A DNA stretch of 64,000 nucleotides from Candidatus Melainabacteria bacterium. GTDB lineage: Bacteria > Cyanobacteriota > Vampirovibrionia > Obscuribacterales > Obscuribacteraceae. Positions 43,214-52,889 of this stretch are shown here, one piece after another (position 1 is the first letter of the stretch; every line of letters begins with the position of its first letter). Position numbers and translations under genes: made by a program. Under the pieces are notes generated by a model. The model ran no database searches and was not told the DNA's origin. It worked only from the letters and a program-made list of their open reading frames with translations. The DNA is taken from NCBI GenBank assembly GCA_017307165.1, contig JAFKGK010000006.1, positions 186,001 to 250,000 of the forward strand, read 5' to 3'.

Positions 43214-44797
43214 TTACTTAGTGGCAAGCGTCTGATCTGAAAGGCATTCGCGCAGGGCTTCTTCTACCTGGAGTGCACTTTGATAGCGATGATCGGGAGA
43301 TTTGCTCAACAGTTTAAAGACGATTGTCTGGATTTGTTCGGGTACATCCGTGTCGAGCCTGAGAAATGGCAGTCTGGAGGGTGGCTCTTCGACGTGGCGG
43401 CAGATGACGTGATAGGAATTTTCGCTGACAAAAGGGACTTGGCCCGTCAATGCCTTATACATCACGCACCCGAGACTATATAGGTCACTGCGCCCATCGA
43501 CGCGCATGCCCTGGCATTGTTCGGGACTCATATAGGCTGGCGAGCCAAAGACGTCTCCCGGCTTGGTCAAGCAAGCGCTAGTGTTTTCGAGTAGCTTTGC
43601 TATGCCGAGATCGACTATTTTGGCGTGAAAATTGTCATCATCATCCACTGACACCATGATATTGCCAGGTGTGACATCACGATGCACTATGCCTTTGGCA
43701 TGAAAGGCCGCTAGTGCATTGCTGACTTGCATAAAGATCTGTATAAAAGCTTGGGTTGGCATGGTACCGTGCGCTTTGATCATATCGGCCAGATTGTTGC
43801 CTTCGACATAATCCATCACAAGATATGGAGATCCGGTCTGTGCATCGATATCGCAGTCATGTATGGAGACGATGGCAGGATGATCGATTGCTGCGGCTGC
43901 TCTGGCTTCGAGCTGCAAGCGATCGACAGAAGCCTTATTGGTAGCTAGATGGGGATGGATCAATTTAATAGCATACAATTTGTCCATCATGATATGCCGA
44001 GCCTTAAAGACAGTGCTCATGCCTCCACTGCCTAGCTTTTGCAGTATCTCATACTTGCCGGCAAAGACGTGGCCTGGCACTGCATGTGGTACTGATTGGT
44101 GCACAAGTTGGATGACTTGAGTTACATGCTCTTGGTCCATTTTTGATTCTGCATCTGCCTCTGCATACATAGACCGGGGAGGATGACTCAAAAACTGAGT
44201 TGATTCTTTGTCTTTGAGCAGATTCATGATGTTTCGTAGTTGGAGCTTGACTGAGTCGATAGAAAGATTGAGATTGATGGCAATTGCTTCCAGCTCTTTG
44301 CCTTCTTCGAGATATGCCAGGATCTTGTGTTGAGTTGTTGAGAAGAGCTCGGTGTTTGCTACCTTGCCCTTTTGCTTTGATAGGAGAGTGGCCGTGAGTC
44401 CGGAATCCAGCCATTTGGCTCCTTGCAGCACTGCCTGAATGGCGCTGGACAGCTGCTGTTCGCTGGCACTTTTGAGGCAGTAAGCGTCTGCACCGGCTTG
44501 TAAGCCTAAACGAAATGACTCTTCGTCTTCGATTGCGGTAAACATGATCACGCGCGTTTCGGGGACGCTGCGTTTGATTGCCTTGGTCGCCTGGATACCA
44601 TCCAGCTCGGGCATACGGATATCCATAAGGACGATCGCAGGACGATATTGCTCGACCATCGCGATCGCTTCCTGGCCATTGGTAGCTTCGGCAACGACTG
44701 TAATGCCCGGGATGCCTTCCAGGGTCATCCTGAGGCCTAGACGCAAGATTTTTTCATCGTCGACTAAAACGATGGGTATTTTGAGGTTTTCAAACAT
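43214..44797 (-). CDS. Receiver-HTH-Ser/Thr protein kinase hybrid
   Basis: 527 aa from the ATG at 44797, which gives the receiver start MFENLKIPIVLVDDEKI; 44845 and 44872 are alternatives. Residues 1-125 are a receiver with Asp59 (VLMDIRMPELDG), Thr88 and Lys109. Residues about 150-195 are a LuxR/GerE-like helix-turn-helix (HKILAYLEEGKELEAIAINLNLSIDSVKLQLRNIMNLL). Residues 248-520 are a complete Hanks-type kinase: GSGGMSTVF (257-265), Lys278, HRDVTPGN (372-379), DLG (396-398), GSPAYMSPEQ (418-427). NarL-type regulators do not normally carry a kinase. No cognate histidine kinase is adjacent. Confidence 0.9.
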   Translation of the reverse strand: MFENLKIPIVLVDDEKILRLGLRMTLEGIPGITVVAEATNGQEAIAMVEQYRPAIVLMDIRMPELDGIQATKAIKRSVPETRVIMFTAIEDEESFRLGLQAGADAYCLKSASEQQLSSAIQAVLQGAKWLDSGLTATLLSKQKGKVANTELFSTTQHKILAYLEEGKELEAIAINLNLSIDSVKLQLRNIMNLLKDKESTQFLSHPPRSMYAEADAESKMDQEHVTQVIQLVHQSVPHAVPGHVFAGKYEILQKLGSGGMSTVFKARHIMMDKLYAIKLIHPHLATNKASVDRLQLEARAAAAIDHPAIVSIHDCDIDAQTGSPYLVMDYVEGNNLADMIKAHGTMPTQAFIQIFMQVSNALAAFHAKGIVHRDVTPGNIMVSVDDDDNFHAKIVDLGIAKLLENTSACLTKPGDVFGSPAYMSPEQCQGMRVDGRSDLYSLGCVMYKALTGQVPFVSENSYHVICRHVEEPPSRLPFLRLDTDVPEQIQTIVFKLLSKSPDHRYQSALQVEEALRECLSDQTLATK

Positions 44798-44928
44798 GGA
44801 GCTGTCCGGAAGGGCCGTCGGGATGCCTTGTTTATACTTCAGCATAACATTGAGGCAACAATCGAACATCAATTTAGTTTGTCAGCCAAAATAATTTGTG
44901 CGCAATGTAGAGTGCCAAACACAGCTTA

Positions 44929-46041
44929 TTATTGTTTTTTTGCGACCATTCGCGTTTCCAGTTTGTCAATTACTGCATCCATGGCTGCTTTGCCGGAGGC
45001 AATACCCTTGCGCAGCACATCAGCGTTTGTAGTGAGATACTCGATCCCGTCCACGTCTGGATAGATCAAGATATCGCTCGATGCTACCTGGCTACGGTCT
45101 GCATTGGCTAGCATGATATCCACGACTCTGCCGAGCACGGCTCTCTTGTGATCGAAGTGCTCTTTGGGCTGTGGTTTGATCGGGGCATCTGCCAGAGCTG
45201 CCAGCAGGATATCAGGGTGCATCCCACGTGCGAGTGTAGACGGCAAATTGGCCTTGATGCCGCCATCGACATAGAGGTGACCATTGATTTGGATCGGTCG
45301 GCAGACTATCGGGATGCAGTTGCTCGCTACTATGGCGCGCCTTAGATCGCCGGTTGCCAGTACATCCGATTTGCCCTCCATTAGATTTGTGGCAACGCAG
45401 GCAAATGGGATTTTGAGATCACTAAAATGAGCCGGCAGCATACCGTCTTTAGCCAGGTATTTTTCAAAGCTTTTGCCAGTCGCCCATCCGCCCTTGGCTT
45501 TGATCCCTACAGCACGGCATAATGGATCAAAAGGCATAGCCGCCACCCGCGGCCCTACTCCTTTAAACATGTGCCGTTGCAACCGACCACTCAAAAACAT
45601 TTCCTCTATATCGTCGAGCGGCACTCCGGCTGCATATAACCCTCCAATCGTTGCCCCCATCGAAGTGCCGACGATGCCGTCGATTTTTATATGATGCTCC
45701 TCGAGGCTGCGCAATACGCCGATCTGTCCTATCGCCTTGCATCCCCCGCCAGATAGAGCAACGATGAGGCGAGGTTTGTATGCCGTGATCTTGGGGACGA
45801 TTTCTACTTTATTTAAAGGCAATTGAGTGCTTTTTATATCCGGAGATAAAACCCCGATGTCCTTGCTTTCGGACACGACTTGTCCCTGCAATTTCATCGC
45901 ATCGGCAGCTTGCTTGGCGGCAGCTTGTTCAGCCTGTGCATGCGGGTCCAGTTCGGTAGGTATCGTGGCTGCTTTTACAGGGAAATTGGCCAGAACAATC
46001 GTTGCAGCCGCGCAAAATGCGCCAATATTGAACTTTTTCAT
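44929..46041 (-). CDS. Patatin-like phospholipase, exported
   Basis: 370 aa from the ATG at 46041; 46056 (five residues longer) and a TTG at 46086 are alternatives. A signal peptide (MKKFNIGAFCAAATIVLANF, ending VKA) is followed by a helical linker, then the patatin domain from about residue 90: oxyanion loop SGGGCKAIG, nucleophile Ser127 in GTSMG, and Asp259 in DGG. That is the Ser-Asp dyad of bacterial patatins, which hydrolyse acyl esters of lipids; signal plus RssA-like domain suggests a periplasmic or outer-membrane site. Confidence 0.9.
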   Translation of the reverse strand: MKKFNIGAFCAAATIVLANFPVKAATIPTELDPHAQAEQAAAKQAADAMKLQGQVVSESKDIGVLSPDIKSTQLPLNKVEIVPKITAYKPRLIVALSGGGCKAIGQIGVLRSLEEHHIKIDGIVGTSMGATIGGLYAAGVPLDDIEEMFLSGRLQRHMFKGVGPRVAAMPFDPLCRAVGIKAKGGWATGKSFEKYLAKDGMLPAHFSDLKIPFACVATNLMEGKSDVLATGDLRRAIVASNCIPIVCRPIQINGHLYVDGGIKANLPSTLARGMHPDILLAALADAPIKPQPKEHFDHKRAVLGRVVDIMLANADRSQVASSDILIYPDVDGIEYLTTNADVLRKGIASGKAAMDAVIDKLETRMVAKKQ

Positions 46042-46221
46042 TCCCTTGAGCCCCATGCCTGCTTCTACCTTTCGCCAAGCTTGCAAAGGAGGATGGCGTG
46101 GTTGCTAGGACTCCTGGCGTTCGTGTTGGTTCCATGCCACGCATTAAATCACCTACATTAAAAAATGAAACTTTATGGAACCTGCCAAGTCCTGAGAATC
46201 ACAGGTTGTTGAGGCTCTCAC

Positions 46222-46413
46222 ATGCACAAAGCTAATATTATGATCGTGCCTTCCGGACTACTCTGGGCACTAGAAGAAGAAGATTCGAATGAACCGGCCA
46301 TATGTTTTACGCGGCTCGATGCTGCCATTGCTGCTGGCAAACAACTGGCAGTGCTGCGCAAATGCGAATTGATCGTCTGTGATGACAATGGATGCAGGGA
46401 TTTGGCTGCTTGA
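46222..46413 (+). CDS. Small DUF2188-like protein
   Basis: 63 aa, ATG at 46222 with GAGG 9 nt upstream. The pattern VPSGLLWALEEEDSNEPAICFTRLDAAIAAGKQLAVLRKCELIVCDDNG fits DUF2188-like small proteins, where an aromatic residue near the N-terminus, an E-A-(I/L)-x-x-(A/G)-x-x-LA helix and a terminal D-x-x-G recur. Assignment is by pattern only. The role is unknown. It stands alone with 183 bp to the next gene. Confidence 0.6.
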   Translation: MHKANIMIVPSGLLWALEEEDSNEPAICFTRLDAAIAAGKQLAVLRKCELIVCDDNGCRDLAA

Positions 46414-46596
46414 GACATACACGGTAATAATTGTTTTTCTTGCTTGATTTCCATTTTATATTGCTCTGACAATTAAGGTGCGTGCAAGCCCGCTATAGGC
46501 TATTTAGGCATGATGAGCTTAACTCCCTGGTAAGTCGTCCGGGGTTTATGCGATGCTAGCTGAGCGCAACCGTTTTCGATATTTTGGAAATCATCG

Positions 46597-48222
46597 ATGC
46601 AATTTATTGGCTTTCTTCGCACTTTGCCCGGGTTTGCTCACCTTTGCACCAATGCTGCCATCTCGATTAGCCTTATAAGCTCCACTTTGACCCTTAGCTG
46701 TCCGCAGGCACTGGGGCAGGCGCCCACTCCTGGATCTAATCTCGGCTCAAAAACCGGTTTGACTCAGACTGATCCCGTTACGGGGGATTTTGCGCCATCT
46801 CCGCTACCGGAGGATAAGCCTCGCACGCACGAGCAAAACAGCACGCTCTCCATGAGTCCTATCAAGCTTGGTGCCCTCATCCAGATCGCTCGCATGCGTC
46901 CGATCGAGCTCGATGCCAGCCAGGATATACCCATATCTCTGCAGGACGTGCTCGATTACACTATGCAAAACAGCCTGGATATCCAGATCTCACGCGAGAG
47001 TTATCGATATCAGCAAGCACAATTGGCCAGTCAGATTGCTGGTTTTGCGCCAAATTTGAACATGGGCTATACCTATACCAAGACCCACATCCTCGATCCA
47101 GAAACTCACTCCACGTCAAAGGTCTTTGCTCCGCGAGTTATTTATCCAGTCTTTACCGGCGGATCCGTGGTTTACGGTGTCTTGATTCAGATGTACCGCA
47201 CACGCGGCTGGAAAAACAGCTATCGGACCACCGTCAACGATACCATTTTAAATGTATACAAAGCCTACACCCAGCTCGTCCTAAACCATGCTTTGCTCAA
47301 GATCCGCCTTAAGGCAGTCCAGGTGGACAAAGAACAATTAGCGATAAACGAGCAAAAATATGCCAGCGGGACTGGCACTAAGTATGAGATCGTGCAATCA
47401 AAAAGCCAACTCGCCAATGACGAGCAGGCCTTGCTTGCTCAGCAGATCACGACGCGCCAATCGGCACAGACTCTAGGCTACACAATCAATATGCCTTTGT
47501 CCGTCAATATGGTGCCACGCGATGAATCTCTCAGCGAAGCACGTCTTATCTCTCCGGATCTTTCTATCGATACGGCAATTAAAAAGACATTGGAAAATAG
47601 ACCTGAGCTGAGACAGTACGAGATGTTTCGTCTGGCTGCAGATCGCAGTGTGCAGCAGGCCGGATCTGGCCTGTATCCGACTGTAGCCTTTTCACAAGTC
47701 TATAATCAGGCGGACACCGTTGCTACACAGAGCGGTTCCAATGGCAATAATGGTTCCGGCACCACTGCCGGTGCTGGCGTCTATGGTGGTTCTTTCAAGA
47801 CGAGACAAAACGCTTTTTCGATCAACTGGACTCTGCAAAATATGGGCCTTTCTAATGCTGCTAATATCGTCGGCGCCAGAGCCCTTGCTCGCCAGTCGCT
47901 CATGCAGGCCAATCAAGAGTTGCAATTGGTCAGGCAAAACGTACGATCGTCATATATCGCAGTCAGATCAGCTCGGCAAAAAATAGACAGTGCTGCCGCC
48001 GCAGTCGACGCCGCCGGAGAAGCCCTGCGCATGGCCATGATCCGCCTCAAAGTCGGCAATGGCACCAATCTCGAGGTCATCCAGGCCGAAAATACCTATA
48101 TCGCCGATCTTTACGCTCAGGCGCAGGCCATTATCGAGTCCAATCAAGCGCAGGCCCAACTCCTGCACGATATGGGGATGATCAGTGCTGAGCGTTTGCT
48201 GGCCAAGAGGCCCAGTCTATGA
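46597..48222 (+). CDS. TolC-like outer-membrane efflux protein 1
   Basis: 541 aa with a signal peptide (about 1-41, ending ALGQ). ISLQDVLDYTMQNSLDIQISRESYRYQQAQLASQIAGFAPNLNMGY is the typical TolC/OEP start, and VLNHALLKIRLKAVQVDKEQLAINEQKYASGTGTKYEIVQSKSQLA, then LRMAMIRLKVGNGTNLEVIQAENTY are the two repeated helical hairpins. It should form a trimeric beta-barrel channel with a periplasmic tunnel. A Gly/Ser-rich loop lies near 370-400. It overlaps the following paralogue by ATGA. No RND or membrane-fusion gene is adjacent. Confidence 0.92.
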   Translation: MQFIGFLRTLPGFAHLCTNAAISISLISSTLTLSCPQALGQAPTPGSNLGSKTGLTQTDPVTGDFAPSPLPEDKPRTHEQNSTLSMSPIKLGALIQIARMRPIELDASQDIPISLQDVLDYTMQNSLDIQISRESYRYQQAQLASQIAGFAPNLNMGYTYTKTHILDPETHSTSKVFAPRVIYPVFTGGSVVYGVLIQMYRTRGWKNSYRTTVNDTILNVYKAYTQLVLNHALLKIRLKAVQVDKEQLAINEQKYASGTGTKYEIVQSKSQLANDEQALLAQQITTRQSAQTLGYTINMPLSVNMVPRDESLSEARLISPDLSIDTAIKKTLENRPELRQYEMFRLAADRSVQQAGSGLYPTVAFSQVYNQADTVATQSGSNGNNGSGTTAGAGVYGGSFKTRQNAFSINWTLQNMGLSNAANIVGARALARQSLMQANQELQLVRQNVRSSYIAVRSARQKIDSAAAAVDAAGEALRMAMIRLKVGNGTNLEVIQAENTYIADLYAQAQAIIESNQAQAQLLHDMGMISAERLLAKRPSL

Positions 48223-50099
48223 CGATCGCGCTCGCTGGGCATAGGCCGCTGGCGACAGTTCTGGCAATGTGCCTGGCGCTACAAGCGGCGTATCCTGCTT
48301 TCGCGCAAGTGCAAAACCCTGCTGGTCCAACATATCTCCCTCCAGCCGGGAGCTCCCCTGGAGAGGCGTCTGTCCTGGTCCCCAGTACGCGCCAGGCCCT
48401 CACTGGCGACATGGCTATCTACGATCGTGACTTTATCAAGAGTCAACCTCTCAAATTTGGCTCTCTGCTAAACATCGCCTCTATGCGGCCATTAGCGATG
48501 GATGCCGACTACAGTCGACCGATCAGCCTCAAGCAAGCCCTGCAATATGGTATGGACAACAATCTCTCGATCAAGATCTCCAAAGAGAGCGAAAACTACT
48601 ACAACGCTCTTTTTTACAATTATCTCGGCTATTTCGCTCCCTCTCTCAGCAGCAATACCTCGTTTGCGCATGCAAACATCAATAGCGCAACCAATACCTC
48701 TACCAGTGTCTTCCAAAATGTCATTACATTTCCACTCTTTACTGGCGGCAATCACTACCTCTTTGCTGTCGCGCAAAATTATCGACGCAAAGGTTGGAGA
48801 CTAGCCACGACAGCCGCTCGCGAAGACGAGCTGTTAGCAATCTATAAAAAATACATGACTCTGGTGCTCGATCACCAGCTCCTCCGTATCAGACTCAAGG
48901 CCGTCGAATTGGCCAAGCAGCAGCTCGACCTCAAGCAAGCAGCGTTTAAGGCAGGCACAGCCACCCTGTACGAGATCAAGCTCGCAAAATCGCAACTCGA
49001 GACCGACAATCAAGCGCTTTTGACCCAGCAAGTGGCTACGCGCACGGCATCGCTGGATCTGTCTTACGAGCTCAATATGCCTTTAAATGTCAATCTCGTG
49101 CCCGACAATCTAGAGCTGGGCTCTGGCATCCTTATCCGTGGCAAGCCGCAAATCAATGCACTACTTAAAGTGGCATTTGAAAACCGCGTGGAACTCAAAG
49201 AGTATGAGTTGTTTCGTCTGGCTTCGGCGCGGGATGTGCAGATCGGTCTATCCAACTTGTATCCGACAGTCTCGATGTTTCTTGCCTATACTCGCACTTC
49301 GCTCAACTATCAAGGCAATGCGTCTGATTTGAGTGGTTTGGCCGTGACGCAGATCGCCCAGGGAGGCAACAATTTTGCCAATGGCACGGCTACCAATAAC
49401 GCCCTGGGTCAGACAGCCAACTTTAGTGCTGCAAGTGGCTCGTCTTCGTCCAGTGGTGCCAATACCAGTTCATCCTCATCTGTGGCATCTGCAGGCGGTA
49501 CTCCACAGTCGGCAGTGCAGGCCGGCACCTCGGTGACATCAGGCGCGGTGGCGCCATCTATCATTTCACCCATTGCCGTCGGTGTGGGCAACTCCTCCAA
49601 TCTCAACGGCACAAACACAGCTACGCTCAATACGCCTGGAGTCTTTAACTCCTTGCAAGCAGGACTGTCGCTAAACTGGAGCCTACCTTCTAGCGGCCTC
49701 GTCGCGGCATCCAACACTGTTGCGCTGCGCACTCTTTCTCGGCGCGCTTTAATGCAGGCCAATCAAAAACTGCAACAAGTCGAAAACCAGGTACGCGCGG
49801 ATTATACAAATGCTCTAAGCGTCCTTGGTCAGATCAAATACTCTAGCACCTTGCTCGATACAAACGAAGAAGCCCTGCGTATGGCCATGGTCAAGCTCAA
49901 TGCAGGGCTTTCTACTCCTGCGGAGTTTGACCAGGCCAAGTCCACTTATTTAGATGGCCTGCGGACTGAAGCCGAAGCGCTCATCAATTCGAGAGTGGCG
50001 CAAGCGCAGCTTTTGAGAGATATCGGCATGATCTCGATCGACACTTTAACAATGGGTTTTTCGCTGGATGAGTCAGTCAGGAGAAAGAAAAAATCATGA
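48219..50099 (+). CDS. TolC-like outer-membrane efflux protein 2
   Basis: 626 aa, signal peptide to about residue 29 (AYPAFA). Paralogue of the preceding gene, with the same pre-domain phrase (LKFGSLLNIASMRPLAMDAD against IKLGALIQIARMRPIELDAS) and the same hairpins (LAKQQLDLKQAAFKAGTATLYEIKLAKSQLE; LRMAMVKLNAGLSTPAEFDQAK). It carries an extra 100-residue Ser/Gly/Ala/Asn/Thr-rich stretch (about 364-472) between two barrel strands, which should be a large extracellular loop. Start and stop overlap with neighbours (ATGA on both sides), so three genes are one operon. Confidence 0.92.
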   Translation: MTIALAGHRPLATVLAMCLALQAAYPAFAQVQNPAGPTYLPPAGSSPGEASVLVPSTRQALTGDMAIYDRDFIKSQPLKFGSLLNIASMRPLAMDADYSRPISLKQALQYGMDNNLSIKISKESENYYNALFYNYLGYFAPSLSSNTSFAHANINSATNTSTSVFQNVITFPLFTGGNHYLFAVAQNYRRKGWRLATTAAREDELLAIYKKYMTLVLDHQLLRIRLKAVELAKQQLDLKQAAFKAGTATLYEIKLAKSQLETDNQALLTQQVATRTASLDLSYELNMPLNVNLVPDNLELGSGILIRGKPQINALLKVAFENRVELKEYELFRLASARDVQIGLSNLYPTVSMFLAYTRTSLNYQGNASDLSGLAVTQIAQGGNNFANGTATNNALGQTANFSAASGSSSSSGANTSSSSSVASAGGTPQSAVQAGTSVTSGAVAPSIISPIAVGVGNSSNLNGTNTATLNTPGVFNSLQAGLSLNWSLPSSGLVAASNTVALRTLSRRALMQANQKLQQVENQVRADYTNALSVLGQIKYSSTLLDTNEEALRMAMVKLNAGLSTPAEFDQAKSTYLDGLRTEAEALINSRVAQAQLLRDIGMISIDTLTMGFSLDESVRRKKKS

Positions 50100-50812
50100 G
50101 TCAGTGTGGTGTGATGGTAAGCCTGACGGCTTTGTTGGCTAGCTTTTATATATTGCATCCAGCTGCCTCAGCCGCTGATCCTCTATCGAACGAAAACGTC
50201 ACCATAGACGATAGCGCGATAAATGCAATTATCGAGCAGCCTCAGCAGCAGCAGGCACCGCAAATAGTACCAAAATTGCAGGACCAATTGGCCAAGATCG
50301 CAGTCTCTTTTACGCCTGGTGAGAGCAAACTAGCCAATCACAAGGCGATTATGTGCACCGTTACAAACAATACGGACCATGCTGTTGTTGTATATGGCGA
50401 AAAGGCGGTTTTGGTCACGCCTCACGCCGATGCTAGAGCCGCAGGCCAGGCCGAGATCGACACCATTGGCCAGCCGCCTACGCATGGCATGCGTTTGATC
50501 GCGTCAAGTGTAGGTTCAGTGGCTCTGGCGGCTACTACTGTGGGTATGTATCAGACGCTCAAGGGCAAGCGCAAAGAGCACAAGCCGGTTTTGCAGCGCT
50601 ATGAGTACGATGAGGAGCGCCGCATCAATGAGGCTGAGGCCTTTGGTCAGCGGCTTTTGTATCCAGGCGAGAGCACAACTGGCAAATTGTATTTTGCCGT
50701 AGGCGAGAGCCTCGAAAATGCCTGGTTTTTGTGCCCTGTCGCTTATTTTCACGAGGAGGCCAATAAGGCCGTTGTGCGTGTGCAATTTAAACTGCCGGAA
50801 GCAGCTCGATGA
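50096..50812 (+). CDS. Exported or membrane protein linked to the TolC pair
   Basis: 238 aa with a signal-like N-terminus (MVSLTALLASFYILHPAASA) and an ATGA overlap with the second TolC gene. The region 65-110 (FTPGESKLANHKAIMCTVTNNTDHAVVVYGEKAVLV) looks like a beta-sandwich; a hydrophobic helix spans about 134-151 (SSVGSVALAATTVGMYQTL), and YPGESTTGKLYFAVGE follows. No family recognised. Context suggests a role with the tandem channels. Confidence 0.65.
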   Translation: MSQCGVMVSLTALLASFYILHPAASAADPLSNENVTIDDSAINAIIEQPQQQQAPQIVPKLQDQLAKIAVSFTPGESKLANHKAIMCTVTNNTDHAVVVYGEKAVLVTPHADARAAGQAEIDTIGQPPTHGMRLIASSVGSVALAATTVGMYQTLKGKRKEHKPVLQRYEYDEERRINEAEAFGQRLLYPGESTTGKLYFAVGESLENAWFLCPVAYFHEEANKAVVRVQFKLPEAAR

Positions 50813-50821
50813 GGATGCTTA

Positions 50822-52042
50822 TCATTGGTTGGATGTAGGATGCAAGCGCAGATAGATGAGTGCCATTGCAGCTGCTAAGAATCCAGCTACAGCACCCACT
50901 CCCAGCCCCCATCGCGGACCAAAATGATCGGCTATCCAGCCTGTGATCGGTGCGCCAATGGGCGTGCCGCCTAGAGCAACCGCCACGCGCAGAGCCATCA
51001 CGCGTCCTCGCATGGTGCGGTCGACCGTAAGTTGCATCAATGCATTAGAAGTATTGATAAAGGTCAAAGCCGCGATGCCAATTATCACCAGGCATGCTGC
51101 AAACCACCAATACCCTGGAGAGATCGCGGCTAAAGCGCAGCCAACACCAAAAAGCAGAGTGGATGTCGCCATGCTGCCAAAAGCAGGCTTCTCACGCTGA
51201 GCAGCCAGGAGAGCTCCGCTTATGGTGCCGACTGCCATGATTGAGGACAATAAGCCAAATTGTTGTGAATCGCTGTGAAAAATGCGTACGGCCATCGTTG
51301 ATATATAAATAGGAAAATTGAGGCCGAATGTACCGATAATCAGCAGCATGAGCATATTGATGCGCAAGTCGCCTCGCTGCCAGACATATCTACAGCCTGC
51401 GATAAAGTCGCCTTTGCTTTGAGTTTTGTTGCTCTTATGTGGTGCCAATCCTCGCAGCCCGGCCATCGATAACAGGACTGCTACAAAAGAAACTCCGTTA
51501 AATACAAATGCCCATCCGATACCCGTTTTTGCAATCAAAATGCCAGCGATGGCTGGGCCGACCATGCGGGCTGCGTTAAATGACGTAGAGTTGAGAGCGA
51601 CTGCATTGCTAAGGTGCTGCTCCTGTACCAGGTCAGCGAGAAATGTCTGGCGGACTGGGGCATCTACGGCAGCTGCGCTACCGAACAAAAATGCAAAAAC
51701 ATACACGTGCCATAGCTGGATGTGACCTGTGATGGTCAATATACCGAGAACCAGCGCAAGGAGGCCAAGAACAGCCTGAGTGATCATGATCATTTTGCGC
51801 GGATCAAACCTGTCTGCAGCAGGGCCGATCCACGGTAAAAATAGAAATTGGGGAAGAAATTGCAGGGCCATGACGAGCCCAAGAGCGGATGCGTCATGAT
51901 GGGTTAGTTGGGTGAGTACTAGCCAGTCTTGTGCCACCCTCTGCATCCAAGTGCCGATATTGGATACAAACGTGCCGGTGATCCAGATGCGATAATTGAA
52001 ACTGCTGAGGGCGCGAAACGCCCCAGTCGGTGAGTTTTGCAT
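50822..52042 (-). CDS. MFS transporter (EntS/MFS_3-like)
   Basis: 406 aa, about 12 hydrophobic helices. ALSSFNYRIWITGTFVSNIGTWMQRVAQDWLVLTQLT and PAADRFDPRKMIMITQ (motif A region), LVQEQHLSNAVALNSTSFNAARMVGPAIAG in helix 5, and VDRTMRGRVMALRVAVALGGTPIGAPITG are characteristic of the MFS_3 subgroup that includes the enterobactin exporter EntS. Substrate unknown. No ribosome site is apparent before the ATG at 52042. Convergent with the TolC operon, 9 bp apart. Confidence 0.88.
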   Translation of the reverse strand: MQNSPTGAFRALSSFNYRIWITGTFVSNIGTWMQRVAQDWLVLTQLTHHDASALGLVMALQFLPQFLFLPWIGPAADRFDPRKMIMITQAVLGLLALVLGILTITGHIQLWHVYVFAFLFGSAAAVDAPVRQTFLADLVQEQHLSNAVALNSTSFNAARMVGPAIAGILIAKTGIGWAFVFNGVSFVAVLLSMAGLRGLAPHKSNKTQSKGDFIAGCRYVWQRGDLRINMLMLLIIGTFGLNFPIYISTMAVRIFHSDSQQFGLLSSIMAVGTISGALLAAQREKPAFGSMATSTLLFGVGCALAAISPGYWWFAACLVIIGIAALTFINTSNALMQLTVDRTMRGRVMALRVAVALGGTPIGAPITGWIADHFGPRWGLGVGAVAGFLAAAMALIYLRLHPTSNQ

Positions 52043-52217
52043 AGACTAACAATAGCAGAGTCTGGGCCCCATGATTTTAGTCCTCAGCGTTTGCGGTTGA
52101 GCTCATTGACCGCCTGATAGAGATACGCTAAATTGAAATTATGTCGCTCTTTGACTTATAAGATTTTAGTTGATTTAAGGGTCCTCAAGGTCCAATGACT
52201 TATTTCTGGTATAAGCA

Positions 52218-52556
52218 ATGTTCAACATCAACCTCAATAATGATGCCCTCTCAGATTATTTGTTGTTTGCCCGGTGGGACTCGCTGAGTCCTGCCGAAAA
52301 GACTCTCGCCATAGAAAAAGTCTCGTACAAAGTCAACATGCTTTTTGATTGCGGTCCAGTGCAAATCGACGATGCAGATTACTACGAATACGTCATTTCG
52401 CCTTTACTCGCATCGAGTATTGTCAGTGGCAATCACGGAGAATGGTGGAGGCGAGTAAAAAATAGCGAGATTTATAACCGTGAAGAAAGGGTGGTAGCAT
52501 TTAAAGAGTGTTTAAAAGAGATTCGTAAAAAGGGCCACAGCATTGACACACAATGA
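52218..52556 (+). CDS. Hypothetical protein
   Basis: 112 aa, no recognised family, signal peptide or membrane helix. Helical and charged, with SPAEKTLAIEKVSYKVNMLFDCG and EWWRRVKNSEIYNREERVVAFKECLKEIRKKG. The ATG at 52218 has no clear ribosome site. Isolated between a divergent MFS gene and a 333-bp gap. Coding potential is supported only by length and plausible composition. Confidence 0.5.
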   Translation: MFNINLNNDALSDYLLFARWDSLSPAEKTLAIEKVSYKVNMLFDCGPVQIDDADYYEYVISPLLASSIVSGNHGEWWRRVKNSEIYNREERVVAFKECLKEIRKKGHSIDTQ

Positions 52557-52889
52557 TTTCAGCGCTCGATCTTTTTGCTCTTTCTAATTATAGACAGTTT
52601 GACCAGGTCTGCTGCCGGTCTTATATCTGTCTTCAAATTTTTTGTTGTCTATAAGTGCCGATCGCGTCATAGCGTAGTAACTCCACATTGCCGGAGCGCA
52701 TGATGGGTTTTTTACAGATTGGTTCTTATATTTTGGAACACACAAGTTCGGCAACTATGGTGGGTTTTTGTGTTGCCTCTAAAATAGGACTAAGCTGCTT
52801 TAGGAACTCAACGGTCAAAGATTCGTCTCATCAACTACTCTCCTATTAGTATTTCCATCAGCTTAATATGCATCCAAAGGCAACCCTAA
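52557..52889 (+). promoter_or_regulatory. Intergenic region upstream of the receiver gene, candidate promoter
   Basis: 333 bp without a gene. TTGACC (52599-52604) and TATATC (52622-52627) are spaced by 17 nt and make a plausible sigma-70 promoter; that would leave a leader of about 255 nt. I found no convincing stable hairpin, riboswitch or short ORF with a ribosome site in the leader. Confidence 0.35.
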
